Below the pieces are notes generated by a model. The model did no database searches. It was not told the DNA's origin and saw only the letters and a list, made by a program, of their open reading frames with translations. Shown here piece by piece: positions 18,884-26,661 of a stretch of DNA of 64,000 nt. The stretch comes from an uncultured Gemmatimonadota bacterium (GTDB taxonomy: Bacteria; Gemmatimonadota; Gemmatimonadetes; Gemmatimonadales; Gemmatimonadaceae), in contig CADEFN010000007.1 of NCBI GenBank assembly GCA_902826615.1, positions 124,001-188,000 of the forward strand. Direction: 5' to 3'. Positions within the stretch are counted from its first letter, which is position 1, and every line of letters begins with the position of its first letter. Both the position numbers and the translations under genes were made by a program.

Positions 18884-19293
18884 GCCGAGGGCTGATGTGT
18901 TGCGGTGAACCACTCGCGGATGTAGTCCACAAGATCGGTCGTGCGTGTGCCGGGGCCAAACAGTTTGCCCACGCCGCCCGCAGCCAGCGACTCCATGTCT
19001 TCTTTCGGGATGATTCCGCCGCCGGTGATCAGGACGTCTTCGCGCCCCGCGTCCACCAGGAGCTGACGAACCCGCGGAAAGAGGGTCATGTGTGCGCCAC
19101 TCAGAATGGAGAGGCCGACCACATCGACATCCTCCTGAATGGCTGCCGTCGCGATCATCTCGGGGGTCTGATGCAGCCCGGTATAGATCACTTCCATTCC
19201 GGCATCACGAAGGGCGGCCGCGACCACCTTCGCGCCACGGTCGTGTCCGTCGAGCCCTGGTTTGGCGACAAGAACGCGTATTGGACGAGACAT
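18880..19293 (-). CDS. Acyl-CoA mutase, B12-binding small subunit (IcmB-like)
   Basis: A 137-aa stand-alone cobalamin-binding domain. The base-off/His-on motif DxHxxG is GLDGHDRG (Asp15, His17, Gly20), followed by [22 protein letters not shown] and ITGGGIIP, all typical of the methylmalonyl-CoA mutase family. The length matches separate small subunits such as IcmB or archaeal MCM. The likely large subunit is at 20226-21917, one gene away but in a different transcription unit. ATG at 19293 gives the family N-terminus [20 protein letters not shown] element 38 nt upstream may drive this operon, in which the carboxyltransferase, AtuA and two small proteins follow. Confidence 0.9.
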   Translation of the reverse strand: MSRPIRVLVAKPGLDGHDRGAKVVAAALRDAGMEVIYTGLHQTPEMIATAAIQEDVDVVGLSILSGAHMTLFPRVRQLLVDAGREDVLITGGGIIPKEDMESLAAGGVGKLFGPGTRTTDLVDYIREWFTATHQPSA

Positions 19294-19331
19294 GAAGTTG
19301 AGCGTGAGAGTACAGCAACCCACTGCGCGGA

Positions 19332-19337
19332 AAGCTA
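19332..19337 (-). promoter_or_regulatory. Putative -10 element TAGCTT of the mutase small subunit/AtuA operon
   Basis: TAGCTT on the minus strand, about 38 nt before the ATG at 19293, in the gap after the methyltransferase stop. No clear -35 is seen. Just upstream lies a short direct repeat (AGCCGTCGG twice, around 19341-19358). Confidence 0.35.
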
Positions 19338-19380
19338 GTCAGCCGTCGGAGCCGTCGGCAGCGTTCCCCAGCTGACGGGG

Positions 19381-20034
19381 CTACCCCTTTCGCGCAACCA
19401 GAAGCATCTCGGATGAGGTGCGTCGGAGTGACCGATCCTCCCACGCATCCAGGGCAAGTTCCACCGTGAGCCCCTCTGCGCGCATGAGATCGGAGAGGGC
19501 CGTCGCTGTGTACAACCGAATCCGATGTTCCCGGGCCGGCATGGCGCGAGGGCCACCCGAGAAGGAGGAGTAGATGGTGAGCACTCCTGACAACGGATCA
19601 AACCGGCGCTCTTGCGTCACTACCGTACCGTTCCGCGTCTTCCACCAGTCTTTCGCCAGAAAACGCGCCATGACCCCGTCGCGACTGCCGCCGTGCCACA
19701 CGAGCAGCCCACCAGGTCTGAGCACCCGCGCAAACTCGCGAATCACCCGCCGGTCATCACCCGGGTCGACGAAGAAGCCGAATGAGGTGAAGAGATTGAG
19801 CACCGCGTCGTATCGTGCCCCCCAGCGGGCAGGGAGCTGACGCATGTCGCCGCGCGTGTAGGTGAGCCTGCCGCGCGCGGTGCCTCGCCGCCTGGCCGCC
19901 GCGAGCAACTCTGGCGAGTAGTCGAGTCCATCAACCGCAAAACCCGCCTCGGCGAGGAGATGGGCATGACGTCCCTGGCCGCAGGGAACGTCGAGCAGGC
20001 GCGCGCCGGACGGGAGCGCTAGCAGTTCCAGCAA
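19381..20034 (-). CDS. Class I SAM-dependent methyltransferase, 5' end unclear
   Basis: A Rossmann-fold methyltransferase. Motif I is LLDVPCGQGRHAHLLAEAG, followed by GLDYSPELLAAARRR, the YDAVLNLFTSFGFF acidic loop and LRPGGLLVWHGG. The substrate is unknown. TTG at 20034 is the only canonical start, giving 217 aa, but the same frame continues upstream with a typical family N-terminus (EWWSTYFTEDYLLEFEPIFD) to about 20121. There it runs into the inverted repeat, which would translate as Ala-Ser-Arg repeats with no ATG, GTG or TTG. The natural start may therefore have been overwritten by the repeat, or a non-canonical start is used. The gene follows the mutase large subunit on the same strand. 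Confidence 0.75.
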   Translation of the reverse strand: MLELLALPSGARLLDVPCGQGRHAHLLAEAGFAVDGLDYSPELLAAARRRGTARGRLTYTRGDMRQLPARWGARYDAVLNLFTSFGFFVDPGDDRRVIREFARVLRPGGLLVWHGGSRDGVMARFLAKDWWKTRNGTVVTQERRFDPLSGVLTIYSSFSGGPRAMPAREHRIRLYTATALSDLMRAEGLTVELALDAWEDRSLRRTSSEMLLVARKG

Positions 20035-20129
20035 ACGGGAGACCTGGCGGCGGTCTTCGACGGGATCGAAGATCGGCTCGAATTCGAGGAGATAGTCCTC
20101 GGTGAAATACGTGGACCACCACTCCTGGG

Positions 20130-20221
20130 AAGCACGGGAGGCACGAGAAGCACGGGAGGCACGGGAGGCAACGCCTCCGGACTCAGTCGTGCTACCCGTG
20201 CTTCTCGTGCCTCCCGTGCTT
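20130..20221. repeat. Large inverted repeat built from 9-bp units
   Basis: Two perfectly complementary 27-nt arms (20130-20156 and 20195-20221) flank a 38-nt centre that has its own small hairpin (GGAGG...CCTCC). Each arm is made of near-identical 9-bp units alternating between AAGCACGGG and AGGCACGAG types, and the centre contains two more. The element fills the gap between the mutase large-subunit stop (20226) and the region that should hold the methyltransferase start. It would form a very stable RNA hairpin and may be a terminator/attenuator or a mobile repeat of REP type. No T-tract follows on either strand. Confidence 0.9.
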
Positions 20222-20225
20222 CTGC

Positions 20226-21917
20226 TCAGAAGAACACCGGCTCGCGATATGCGCCGAACTTCTGCTCCATGGCGTGACGAATTTCGTACAGCGTGCAGTA
20301 TGCCCGCGCGCAGTCGAGGATGAAGGGAATCAGGTTGGCCTTCGTCCCCGCGGCGTTGGTGAGCGCTTCGAGTCTCGCGGCGACCAGGGCGTCGTCGCGC
20401 TTCGCACGCAGCTGCGCCAGTCGCTCCCTCTGCTCCCGGTCAGCTTCCTGCCCGATCCGGAGTACGGGAATGTCGAGCCCCTCGTCGTCAGTGACAAACT
20501 CGTTGACGCCGACAATCACCCGGCGGTGCTGCTCGATCTCCCACTGCTGACGTGCAGCGCTCTCGGCGATCTTGCGCTGGAACCAGCCCTGTTCGATGCC
20601 CTTCACCACACCGCCCTGCTCCTCGATCTGCGCGAAGAGCGCCTCGGCGTCACGTTCCAGTTTGTCGGTGAGCGCTTCGACGTACCACGACCCGCCTAAC
20701 GGGTCCGAGACATTGGGGACACCCGTTTCGTAGGCCAGCACCTGCTGGGTGCGCAACGCCACCTGCACCGACTGCTCGGTGGGCAGGGCCAGCGTTTCGT
20801 CCATGGAATTGGTGTGGAGCGACTGCGTGCCACCCAGCGCCGCGGCCAGCGCCTGATAGGCCACACGCACCACGTTGTTCATCGGCTGCTGTGCGGTGAG
20901 GGTCACGCCCGCCGTCTGCGAGTGGAACCGTAACATCCACGACTTGGGGTCCTTCGCGCCATAGTGCTCCTTCATGCGCCGCGCCCAGATCCGCCGAGCT
21001 GCGCGCAGTTTGGCAATTTCCTCGAAGAAGTCGTTGTGGATATCGAAGAAGAACGAAAGGCGCGGGGCAAAGCTGTCGATATCGAGTCCGCGGTCGCGAC
21101 CCCGCTCCACGTAGGTGAAGCCGTTGGCCAGGGTAAAGGCCAGTTCCTGGGCCGCCGTCGCGCCCGCTTCGCGGATATGGTAGCCCGAGATGGACACCGT
21201 ATTCCACTGCGGCGTGTGCTGCGCGCCCCAGTCAAAGAGGTCAACAATCAGTCGCAGCGCCGGCTCGATGGGGTAACACCACGCATGCTGCGCCATGTAC
21301 TCCTTGAGGATGTCGTTCTGCACGGTACCGCGCAGTTTGTCAGATGACACCCCCTGCCGTTCAGCAGCGGCCACATAGAAACAGAACAGGATGACCGCTG
21401 GCCCATTGATCGTCATCGACGTCGAGACCTGATCGAGGGGAATCCCTTCGAACAACGTCTCCATGTCGGCCAGACTCGAAATGGCGACACCGGTCTTGCC
21501 CACCTCGCCTTCGGATCGTGGATGATCCGAGTCGTACCCCATGAGGGTCGGGAAGTCGAAGGCGGTGGAAAGCCCCGTTTGCCCATTCTGCAGGAGGAAC
21601 TTGAAGCGGGCGTTGGTCTCGCGGGCCGTGCCGAACCCCGCGAACTGCCGCATGGTCCACAGGCGACCGCGGTAACCCGTGGGATGGATGCCGCGTGTGA
21701 AGGGGAAACTCCCCGGCATCGGCGTATCCACCATGTCGGGCGAGGTGTCAAGCGCACTGTAGGCGGGCTCGACCTCAAACGCCGAATTGGTGTAGGCGAT
21801 GTCTCGCACCTCGCTCCGGCCGTACCGGGCGCGCCAGGCGGCGACCTCTGCCCGGAGTGCCTCCAGCTCCGGTTGCTCGCTGCTGATCTGTTCGGTGACG
21901 TCGCGGATACTCGTCAT
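20226..21917 (-). CDS. B12-dependent acyl-CoA mutase large subunit, isobutyryl-CoA mutase-like
   Basis: A 563-aa catalytic subunit of the methylmalonyl-CoA mutase family without a B12 domain, the same architecture as IcmA. Family blocks include [38 protein letters not shown] and [13 protein letters not shown]. In methylmalonyl-CoA mutase two residues hold the carboxylate, a Tyr in RQYAGF and an Arg in FMVRNTY (Tyr89/Arg207 in Propionibacterium). Here they are Phe92 and Gln210, the pair reported for isobutyryl-CoA mutase (Phe80/Gln198). The substrate is therefore probably a non-carboxylated acyl-CoA such as isobutyryl/butyryl-CoA. ATG at 21917 overlaps the meaB stop as ATGA. The small subunit is at 18880-19293. 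Confidence 0.88.
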   Translation of the reverse strand: MTSIRDVTEQISSEQPELEALRAEVAAWRARYGRSEVRDIAYTNSAFEVEPAYSALDTSPDMVDTPMPGSFPFTRGIHPTGYRGRLWTMRQFAGFGTARETNARFKFLLQNGQTGLSTAFDFPTLMGYDSDHPRSEGEVGKTGVAISSLADMETLFEGIPLDQVSTSMTINGPAVILFCFYVAAAERQGVSSDKLRGTVQNDILKEYMAQHAWCYPIEPALRLIVDLFDWGAQHTPQWNTVSISGYHIREAGATAAQELAFTLANGFTYVERGRDRGLDIDSFAPRLSFFFDIHNDFFEEIAKLRAARRIWARRMKEHYGAKDPKSWMLRFHSQTAGVTLTAQQPMNNVVRVAYQALAAALGGTQSLHTNSMDETLALPTEQSVQVALRTQQVLAYETGVPNVSDPLGGSWYVEALTDKLERDAEALFAQIEEQGGVVKGIEQGWFQRKIAESAARQQWEIEQHRRVIVGVNEFVTDDEGLDIPVLRIGQEADREQRERLAQLRAKRDDALVAARLEALTNAAGTKANLIPFILDCARAYCTLYEIRHAMEQKFGAYREPVFF

Positions 21918-22975
21918 GGCTCCCTCAACAGGTCGGCGCCGCGACGCAGTAACTCGTCCGCGATGCCAAATGGTGACGTGGCTCCCGACTCGATGGCAGA
22001 CAACTGCCCCTCGATATAGCCACGGATTCCAGCGTTTCCCCATACCCGACGACGCAGGCGCTGCTCCGCCACCTCAATCACCTGCTCCCGCCAACGCTCG
22101 CGCCGCCGCCGAAACAGCTCTCCACTGACCTCAAGATAGCGGGCGTGCCGATCCAGCGCGTCCAGCAGCTCGGTCACGCCCTCTCCTTTGGCCGCGACAG
22201 TGCGGAGTACCGGGGGAACCCAGGCCTCCGTCTGCTCTTCCGCCGCCGCCTGTCGAGCCGACTTGCCCGGGTTGTTGATGGCCTTGAGGTCCACCCCATG
22301 GTGCGCCGGGACGTCGCGCAGGGCGAGCCCTTGCCGCATCCCCAGCATCAGTTCGATGTCGTTGCGCACCCGATCGGCGCCCGGTCGGTCTGCCTTGTTG
22401 ACCGCGAAAAGATCGGCGATCTCCATCAGTCCGGCCTTGAGGGTCTGGATCGAGTCGCCGGATTCCGGGACCAGCACCACCAGCGTGCTGTCGGCCACGC
22501 GGGCAATATCCAGCTCACTTTGCCCAACCCCAACGGTCTCCAGCAGGATACGATCGAAGCCAAAGGCATCGAGGACGTCGGCAACCACCCGCGTGGCCGA
22601 CGACAACCCACCTAACGAGCCACGCGTCGCGAGGGACCGGATGTACACCCCGGGGTCCAAAGCCACACTTTCCATCCGGATGCGATCGCCGAGGAGGGCG
22701 CCGCCCGTGAAGGGCGACGTGGGGTCCACCGCGACCACTCCCACTTTCAGGCCCGCGGCGCGATACGCCGTCACCAGCTGTGTGGTCAGTGTGCTCTTGC
22801 CCGCGCCGGGTGGACCCGTCACGCCGATACGGCGCGCTCGGCCAATACGCGAATGCAGGCGGGAGAGCAGCACGTCATACCCCTCGCGCTGGTTCTCCAC
22901 GATGCTCACCGCACGCGCGAGCGCCGCCGGCTGTCCGGCGTCAAAGCGCTCCAGCAACTGGGTCAGGGCGTCCAT
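21914..22975 (-). CDS. meaB: MeaB/ArgK-type G-protein chaperone of acyl-CoA mutase
   Basis: A 353-aa SIMIBI GTPase. Walker A is [10 protein letters not shown] (residues 53-62), then [22 protein letters not shown], the switch motif [10 protein letters not shown] and G4 NKAD. MeaB proteins load adenosylcobalamin into the mutase and protect it from inactivation. The gene overlaps the mutase large-subunit start by 4 nt, so the client is clear from context. It follows the CNNM/CBS gene after 6 nt and belongs to the long aspS-phoH-ybeY unit. Confidence 0.95.
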   Translation of the reverse strand: MDALTQLLERFDAGQPAALARAVSIVENQREGYDVLLSRLHSRIGRARRIGVTGPPGAGKSTLTTQLVTAYRAAGLKVGVVAVDPTSPFTGGALLGDRIRMESVALDPGVYIRSLATRGSLGGLSSATRVVADVLDAFGFDRILLETVGVGQSELDIARVADSTLVVLVPESGDSIQTLKAGLMEIADLFAVNKADRPGADRVRNDIELMLGMRQGLALRDVPAHHGVDLKAINNPGKSARQAAAEEQTEAWVPPVLRTVAAKGEGVTELLDALDRHARYLEVSGELFRRRRERWREQVIEVAEQRLRRRVWGNAGIRGYIEGQLSAIESGATSPFGIADELLRRGADLLREP

Positions 22976-22981
22976 GGGCGG

Positions 22982-23959
22982 TTACGCAGCCCCCTCGGGG
23001 CGCCGTGACTCGGGTTCATCATGTTCATCGCGAATTTCACCCACCAGTTCCTCGAGCAGATCTTCCATCGTGACCAGGCCGAGCGTTTCACCTGCAGTCC
23101 CCCTCACCACCGCGAGGTGTTTGCGTTCACGCAGCATGCGGAAGAGGAGATCGTTGCAGGGGGTCTGCGGGGTGGTCGCCCCAACCGGACGCAGCCTGAG
23201 CGCCTCCTGATCGGTGGCTTGCAGCACATCGAAGGCGTGCACAAATCCCACGATCTGGTCCAGGGTGTCGCGGTACACGGGCACGCGGCTGTAGCCGGCC
23301 TGCGCCAGCCCTCGGGCGACCTCCACCGGTGGCAGCCCCGCCTGCACGGCGAAGATCTGCGCGCGTGGTGTCATGACCTCACCAACAGTTTTGCCCGCGA
23401 AGTTCACCACGCCTTCGATGATCGCGATTTCGGTATGCTCACCCACACCCTCCAGTTCGCCCTCGCGCAGCAGGACGCCTAACGCGTCGTCGTCACTCAC
23501 CGGGCGCTGCCGTTCCTCCCGGGCACTTTCACCCGTGAAGCGGCGCACCACAATCAGCAGCGGCATCAGCACAAACTCGATGAGCCGCAACACCGGGAGC
23601 AGCGGCGGAATGATGGCGCTCGGCCACCGGCGGGCGACGGCCCGCGGGATCAGCTGGCCGAAGATGAGAAGGGCCAGTGCGTAGGCCAGCGCTGCCTGCG
23701 ACCGTCCCCACACGCCACCAGGCACTGTGGTCCCGATGAACGTGCCCGCCACAAACACGGTCATCGCGACCGCCGTCGTGGCGGCGAGAATCAGACGCTG
23801 CGGTCGTGTGAGGTACAACTCGGCGGTCGGGGCGCCACTGAGGCGTTGCTCGACCCAATGCCGCAACCAGATGCGGCTGACTGATCGCACGGCGGTGGCG
23901 GTGGCAGTGAGACCGGCGACCACCGCAATGGAGATGAGCAGGAGAGTGGTGGCCGTCAT
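22982..23959 (-). CDS. CNNM/DUF21 membrane protein with CBS pair, short form
   Basis: A 325-aa protein with a DUF21-like membrane domain (about four hydrophobic segments in residues 1-145) and a CBS pair (about 190-310, with VGEVMTPRAQIFAV and LGLVTMEDLLEELVGEI). Unlike the preceding gene it stops soon after the second CBS domain and lacks the CorC_HlyC C-terminal domain. Family members are linked to magnesium/cobalt efflux and resistance. ATGA overlap with the longer paralogue upstream suggests a heteromeric pair. Confidence 0.85.
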   Translation of the reverse strand: MTATTLLLISIAVVAGLTATATAVRSVSRIWLRHWVEQRLSGAPTAELYLTRPQRLILAATTAVAMTVFVAGTFIGTTVPGGVWGRSQAALAYALALLIFGQLIPRAVARRWPSAIIPPLLPVLRLIEFVLMPLLIVVRRFTGESAREERQRPVSDDDALGVLLREGELEGVGEHTEIAIIEGVVNFAGKTVGEVMTPRAQIFAVQAGLPPVEVARGLAQAGYSRVPVYRDTLDQIVGFVHAFDVLQATDQEALRLRPVGATTPQTPCNDLLFRMLRERKHLAVVRGTAGETLGLVTMEDLLEELVGEIRDEHDEPESRRPEGAA

Positions 23960-25191
23960 GCCAACTCCTCCGGCTCCGCCCCGTCGCGCCGCTCGAGATA
24001 GACACGCGAAATGCGGCGACGAACCACGCGCTCCACCACCACGCGGAAGCCCTCGAGCTCGAGTTCTTCGCCGTTGCGCGGTACGCGGCCAAGAATTTCG
24101 TACACCAGCCCGCCAATCGTCGAGACGTCATCGCGCCGCAGGTCGTGCCTGACGAGTTCGGAGAGTTCATCCAGGGTCATGCGAGCCGACACCCAGAAAC
24201 GCCAGTCTGCCTCGCTCTCGACTCTGACCTCCTCCTCGTCGTACTCATCGCGAATGTCGCCGACGATCTCCTCGAGGACATCTTCGATGGTGATGAGCCC
24301 GGCGGTGCCGCCAAACTCATCTGCCACAATGGCGATGTGCATGCCACTCGACTGAAAGTCGCGGAGCTGTGCGTCAGCAGTCTTACCCGCCGGAATGAAC
24401 ACCGGTGGTCGCAGCAAGGTGGTCCAGTCGTCAGGCACGTCGTCCGCCGCAATGCTCGGCAGCAGGTCTTTCGCGAACAGGATGCCGATGATGTTGTCGA
24501 TCGACGCTTCGAAGACCGGGAGCCGCGCGTGTTCCGAGCTGCGCGCACGGTCGACGGCCTCTGACCACGGCGCATCGCGATCGATCGCCACGATGTCGAC
24601 CCGTGGGACCATCAGCTCGTGCACCGCTGTCTGCCCCAGCCGAAACACCCCGTTCAGCAGTACTTCCTGATCCTTGGAGACCTCGGCCTCCGACGCCACC
24701 ACCTTCCGGAACTGTTCGGCCGTTTCCTCGATATCGTCGTCGTCACGCGCGGGGGGCGGAAGAATCCGGTGCAGCCAGGAGTCGAACCATCCACCGAGCG
24801 AGGCCACCGGTGCCAGCAACGCCTCGATCACCCCAATGAACGACAGCAACCCGGGACTCGACACCAGCCCGCGCACCGTGCCGCGGCTGCGCGCGAAGGA
24901 CTCACTCAGCCCCACCACAATCAGGGCGGCGATACTGCCTTTGACGAGATCACCCTGCACCGTGTCGTTGGCCAGATCGAGCGCAACAGCGACACCAATG
25001 CCCGAGAGCAACTGCGCCATGACCCGGGCAAACGCCAGCGCACGATGCGTACGCTCGCGCCGGTCATGCAGGGCCCGTAGTGAGGGAGAAAGTGTGGATT
25101 CGCCACCAAGAGCCAGCAGCGCCCCGTCAGCGGCAGCGCAGCCGTAGGCCACCAGCGCCCCGATCAGTGTCAGCGCAATGCCGATGATCAT
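23956..25191 (-). CDS. CNNM/CorC-family transporter-like protein with CBS and CorC_HlyC domains
   Basis: A 411-aa protein: N-terminal DUF21 membrane region (about residues 1-155), a CBS pair (about 205-330, HELMVPRVDIVAID and GLITIEDVLEEIVGDIRDEYD) and the C-terminal CorC_HlyC ligand-binding domain (about 340-405). ATG at 25191 overlaps the ybeY stop by 1 nt (TGATG); the longer frame upstream lies inside ybeY. CorC-type genes often follow ybeY and phoH (ybeZ), as in E. coli ybeZ-ybeY-ybeX, so the order here is the conserved one. Confidence 0.88.
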   Translation of the reverse strand: MIIGIALTLIGALVAYGCAAADGALLALGGESTLSPSLRALHDRRERTHRALAFARVMAQLLSGIGVAVALDLANDTVQGDLVKGSIAALIVVGLSESFARSRGTVRGLVSSPGLLSFIGVIEALLAPVASLGGWFDSWLHRILPPPARDDDDIEETAEQFRKVVASEAEVSKDQEVLLNGVFRLGQTAVHELMVPRVDIVAIDRDAPWSEAVDRARSSEHARLPVFEASIDNIIGILFAKDLLPSIAADDVPDDWTTLLRPPVFIPAGKTADAQLRDFQSSGMHIAIVADEFGGTAGLITIEDVLEEIVGDIRDEYDEEEVRVESEADWRFWVSARMTLDELSELVRHDLRRDDVSTIGGLVYEILGRVPRNGEELELEGFRVVVERVVRRRISRVYLERRDGAEPEELA

Positions 25192-25697
25192 CAGGTCACT
25201 CCCTGCCTGACGGCGGCACGCAGGATGGTTTCCTGCCGACGCCACATGGCGGACCGCTCGCGCCCCGCACCCTCCGGGTGCTGGTGCCCCAGCACATGCA
25301 ACACTCCGTGCACCACAAGCCTGGCCAGTTCCATACGGAGCGTGACGCCATACGCTCGCGCATTGGTGCGCGCGACGGCTGGCGCAATCCACACCTCGCC
25401 CACCACCGGCGCTCCGGGCGCGTCGCGGTTATGCTCGAGGGTCACGATGTCGGTGGGGCCCGCGACACCGGTGATGTCACGATGACGCTGCGCCACACGC
25501 CGATTGCCGCAGAACTCCAGCGTGACCCAGCTGCGCGGCGCCCGCTCGAGGCGCAGCGTCAGGCGCGCCAGCGACTCCGCCGCCGTCAGCGGCAACGCCA
25601 GTCGCCCGACATGCGAGCGCACCTCAACGATATGCTCGGGGCGCGCCGCGGGACGGCGTGCAGACGAGCGTCGCTGTGGAGGGTCGCCGTCAGGCAC
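25191..25697 (-). CDS. ybeY: Endoribonuclease/rRNA maturation factor YbeY
   Basis: A 168-aa YbeY. The zinc-binding signature HGxLHxxGxxH appears as VVHGVLHVLGHQHPEG near residue 135, preceded by LARLV. The N-terminal part is divergent and Arg-rich. I take GTG at 25697, which overlaps the phoH stop by 8 nt; the 51 codons above it lie inside phoH and lack family character. YbeY functions in 16S rRNA 3' maturation and 70S quality control. It is coupled to phoH before and corC after. Confidence 0.9.
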   Translation of the reverse strand: MPDGDPPQRRSSARRPAARPEHIVEVRSHVGRLALPLTAAESLARLTLRLERAPRSWVTLEFCGNRRVAQRHRDITGVAGPTDIVTLEHNRDAPGAPVVGEVWIAPAVARTNARAYGVTLRMELARLVVHGVLHVLGHQHPEGAGRERSAMWRRQETILRAAVRQGVT

Positions 25698-26658
25698 GCC
25701 CGTTCCCTTCCGCCGCATCCTCTTCGTAGGCCCTGATGATCTCGCGCACGAGCCGGTGCCGCACCACGTCCACATCGGTGAGGTAGTGGATTGCAATACC
25801 CTCGATGCCGCTGAGGATGCGCTCGATCTGCAGCAGCCCCGATTCCTCACGTCGCGGCAAATCGACCTGCGTCTTGTCGCCAGTGATCACCGTTTGTGAA
25901 TTGGCGCCCAGTCGCGTCAGGAACATCTTCATCTGCGCATTGGTCGCGTTCTGCGCTTCATCGAGGATCACGAAGGCATCGCCCAGGGTGCGCCCACGCA
26001 TGTAGGCGAGCGGCGCGATTTCGATGACCCGCGTTTCGAGCGCGCGTTGCATGCGCTCGGCGGGCATCATGTCCTCGAGCGCGTCGTAGAGCGGGCGCAA
26101 GTAGGGATCGACCTTGGCCTGCATGTCGCCGGGCAGAAAGCCCAGGCTTTCTCCAGCTTCCACCGCCGGACGGGCCAGGATGATGCGCCGCACGCGTTTG
26201 CGTGAGAGTGCATCCACGGCAGCGGCTACCGCGAGGTAGGTCTTGCCGGTGCCGGCGGGACCGATGCCGATCACGATGTCGTTGTCGGCAATGGCGCGCA
26301 GATACTCGGCCTGGCCCGGTGATTTGGGCTGAATGATCTTCCGCACTCCGGGGAGTACGATCCGCACATCCCCGGACGCCGAGCCGTTGTCACGCGCCTG
26401 CTCCAGGCTGGCGCGCAGGATATCATCGGCGTCAAAGATCAGCCGCTGGCGGGCCGCATCAATCATGCGCTGGGCAATGGGGGCGGCCCGCTCCACGGCG
26501 TCTGCCGCTCCCACGAGGGTGAGGACATCCCCGCGCAACCCGACGCGCACCGCCGTGAGTTTGGCGAGTTCGTTGAGATTGGCATCGTTCACACCCGCCA
26601 GCAGCAGCGGATCTGCTCCCTCGATGCTCAGTCGATGTGTCTGGGTATCGTCAGCCAC
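25690..26658 (-). CDS. PhoH-like ATPase (YbeZ)
   Basis: A 322-aa PhoH/YbeZ protein: N-terminal KH-like part, then the Walker A GIGPAGTGKT (residues 131-140), LARPAVEAGESLGFLPGD, Walker B VILDEAQNAT and the sensor motif ITGDKTQVDLP. YbeZ ATPases act with YbeY in RNA metabolism, which fits the overlap with ybeY. It begins 3 nt after the aspS stop. Confidence 0.93.
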   Translation of the reverse strand: MADDTQTHRLSIEGADPLLLAGVNDANLNELAKLTAVRVGLRGDVLTLVGAADAVERAAPIAQRMIDAARQRLIFDADDILRASLEQARDNGSASGDVRIVLPGVRKIIQPKSPGQAEYLRAIADNDIVIGIGPAGTGKTYLAVAAAVDALSRKRVRRIILARPAVEAGESLGFLPGDMQAKVDPYLRPLYDALEDMMPAERMQRALETRVIEIAPLAYMRGRTLGDAFVILDEAQNATNAQMKMFLTRLGANSQTVITGDKTQVDLPRREESGLLQIERILSGIEGIAIHYLTDVDVVRHRLVREIIRAYEEDAAEGNGRA

Positions 26659-26661
26659 AAA

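Noticed and set aside
20034-20230. Simple N-terminal extension of the methyltransferase through the repeat
   Set aside because: The frame is open but has no ATG, GTG or TTG, and encodes Ala-Ser-Arg repeats; I report the TTG start and flag the problem instead.
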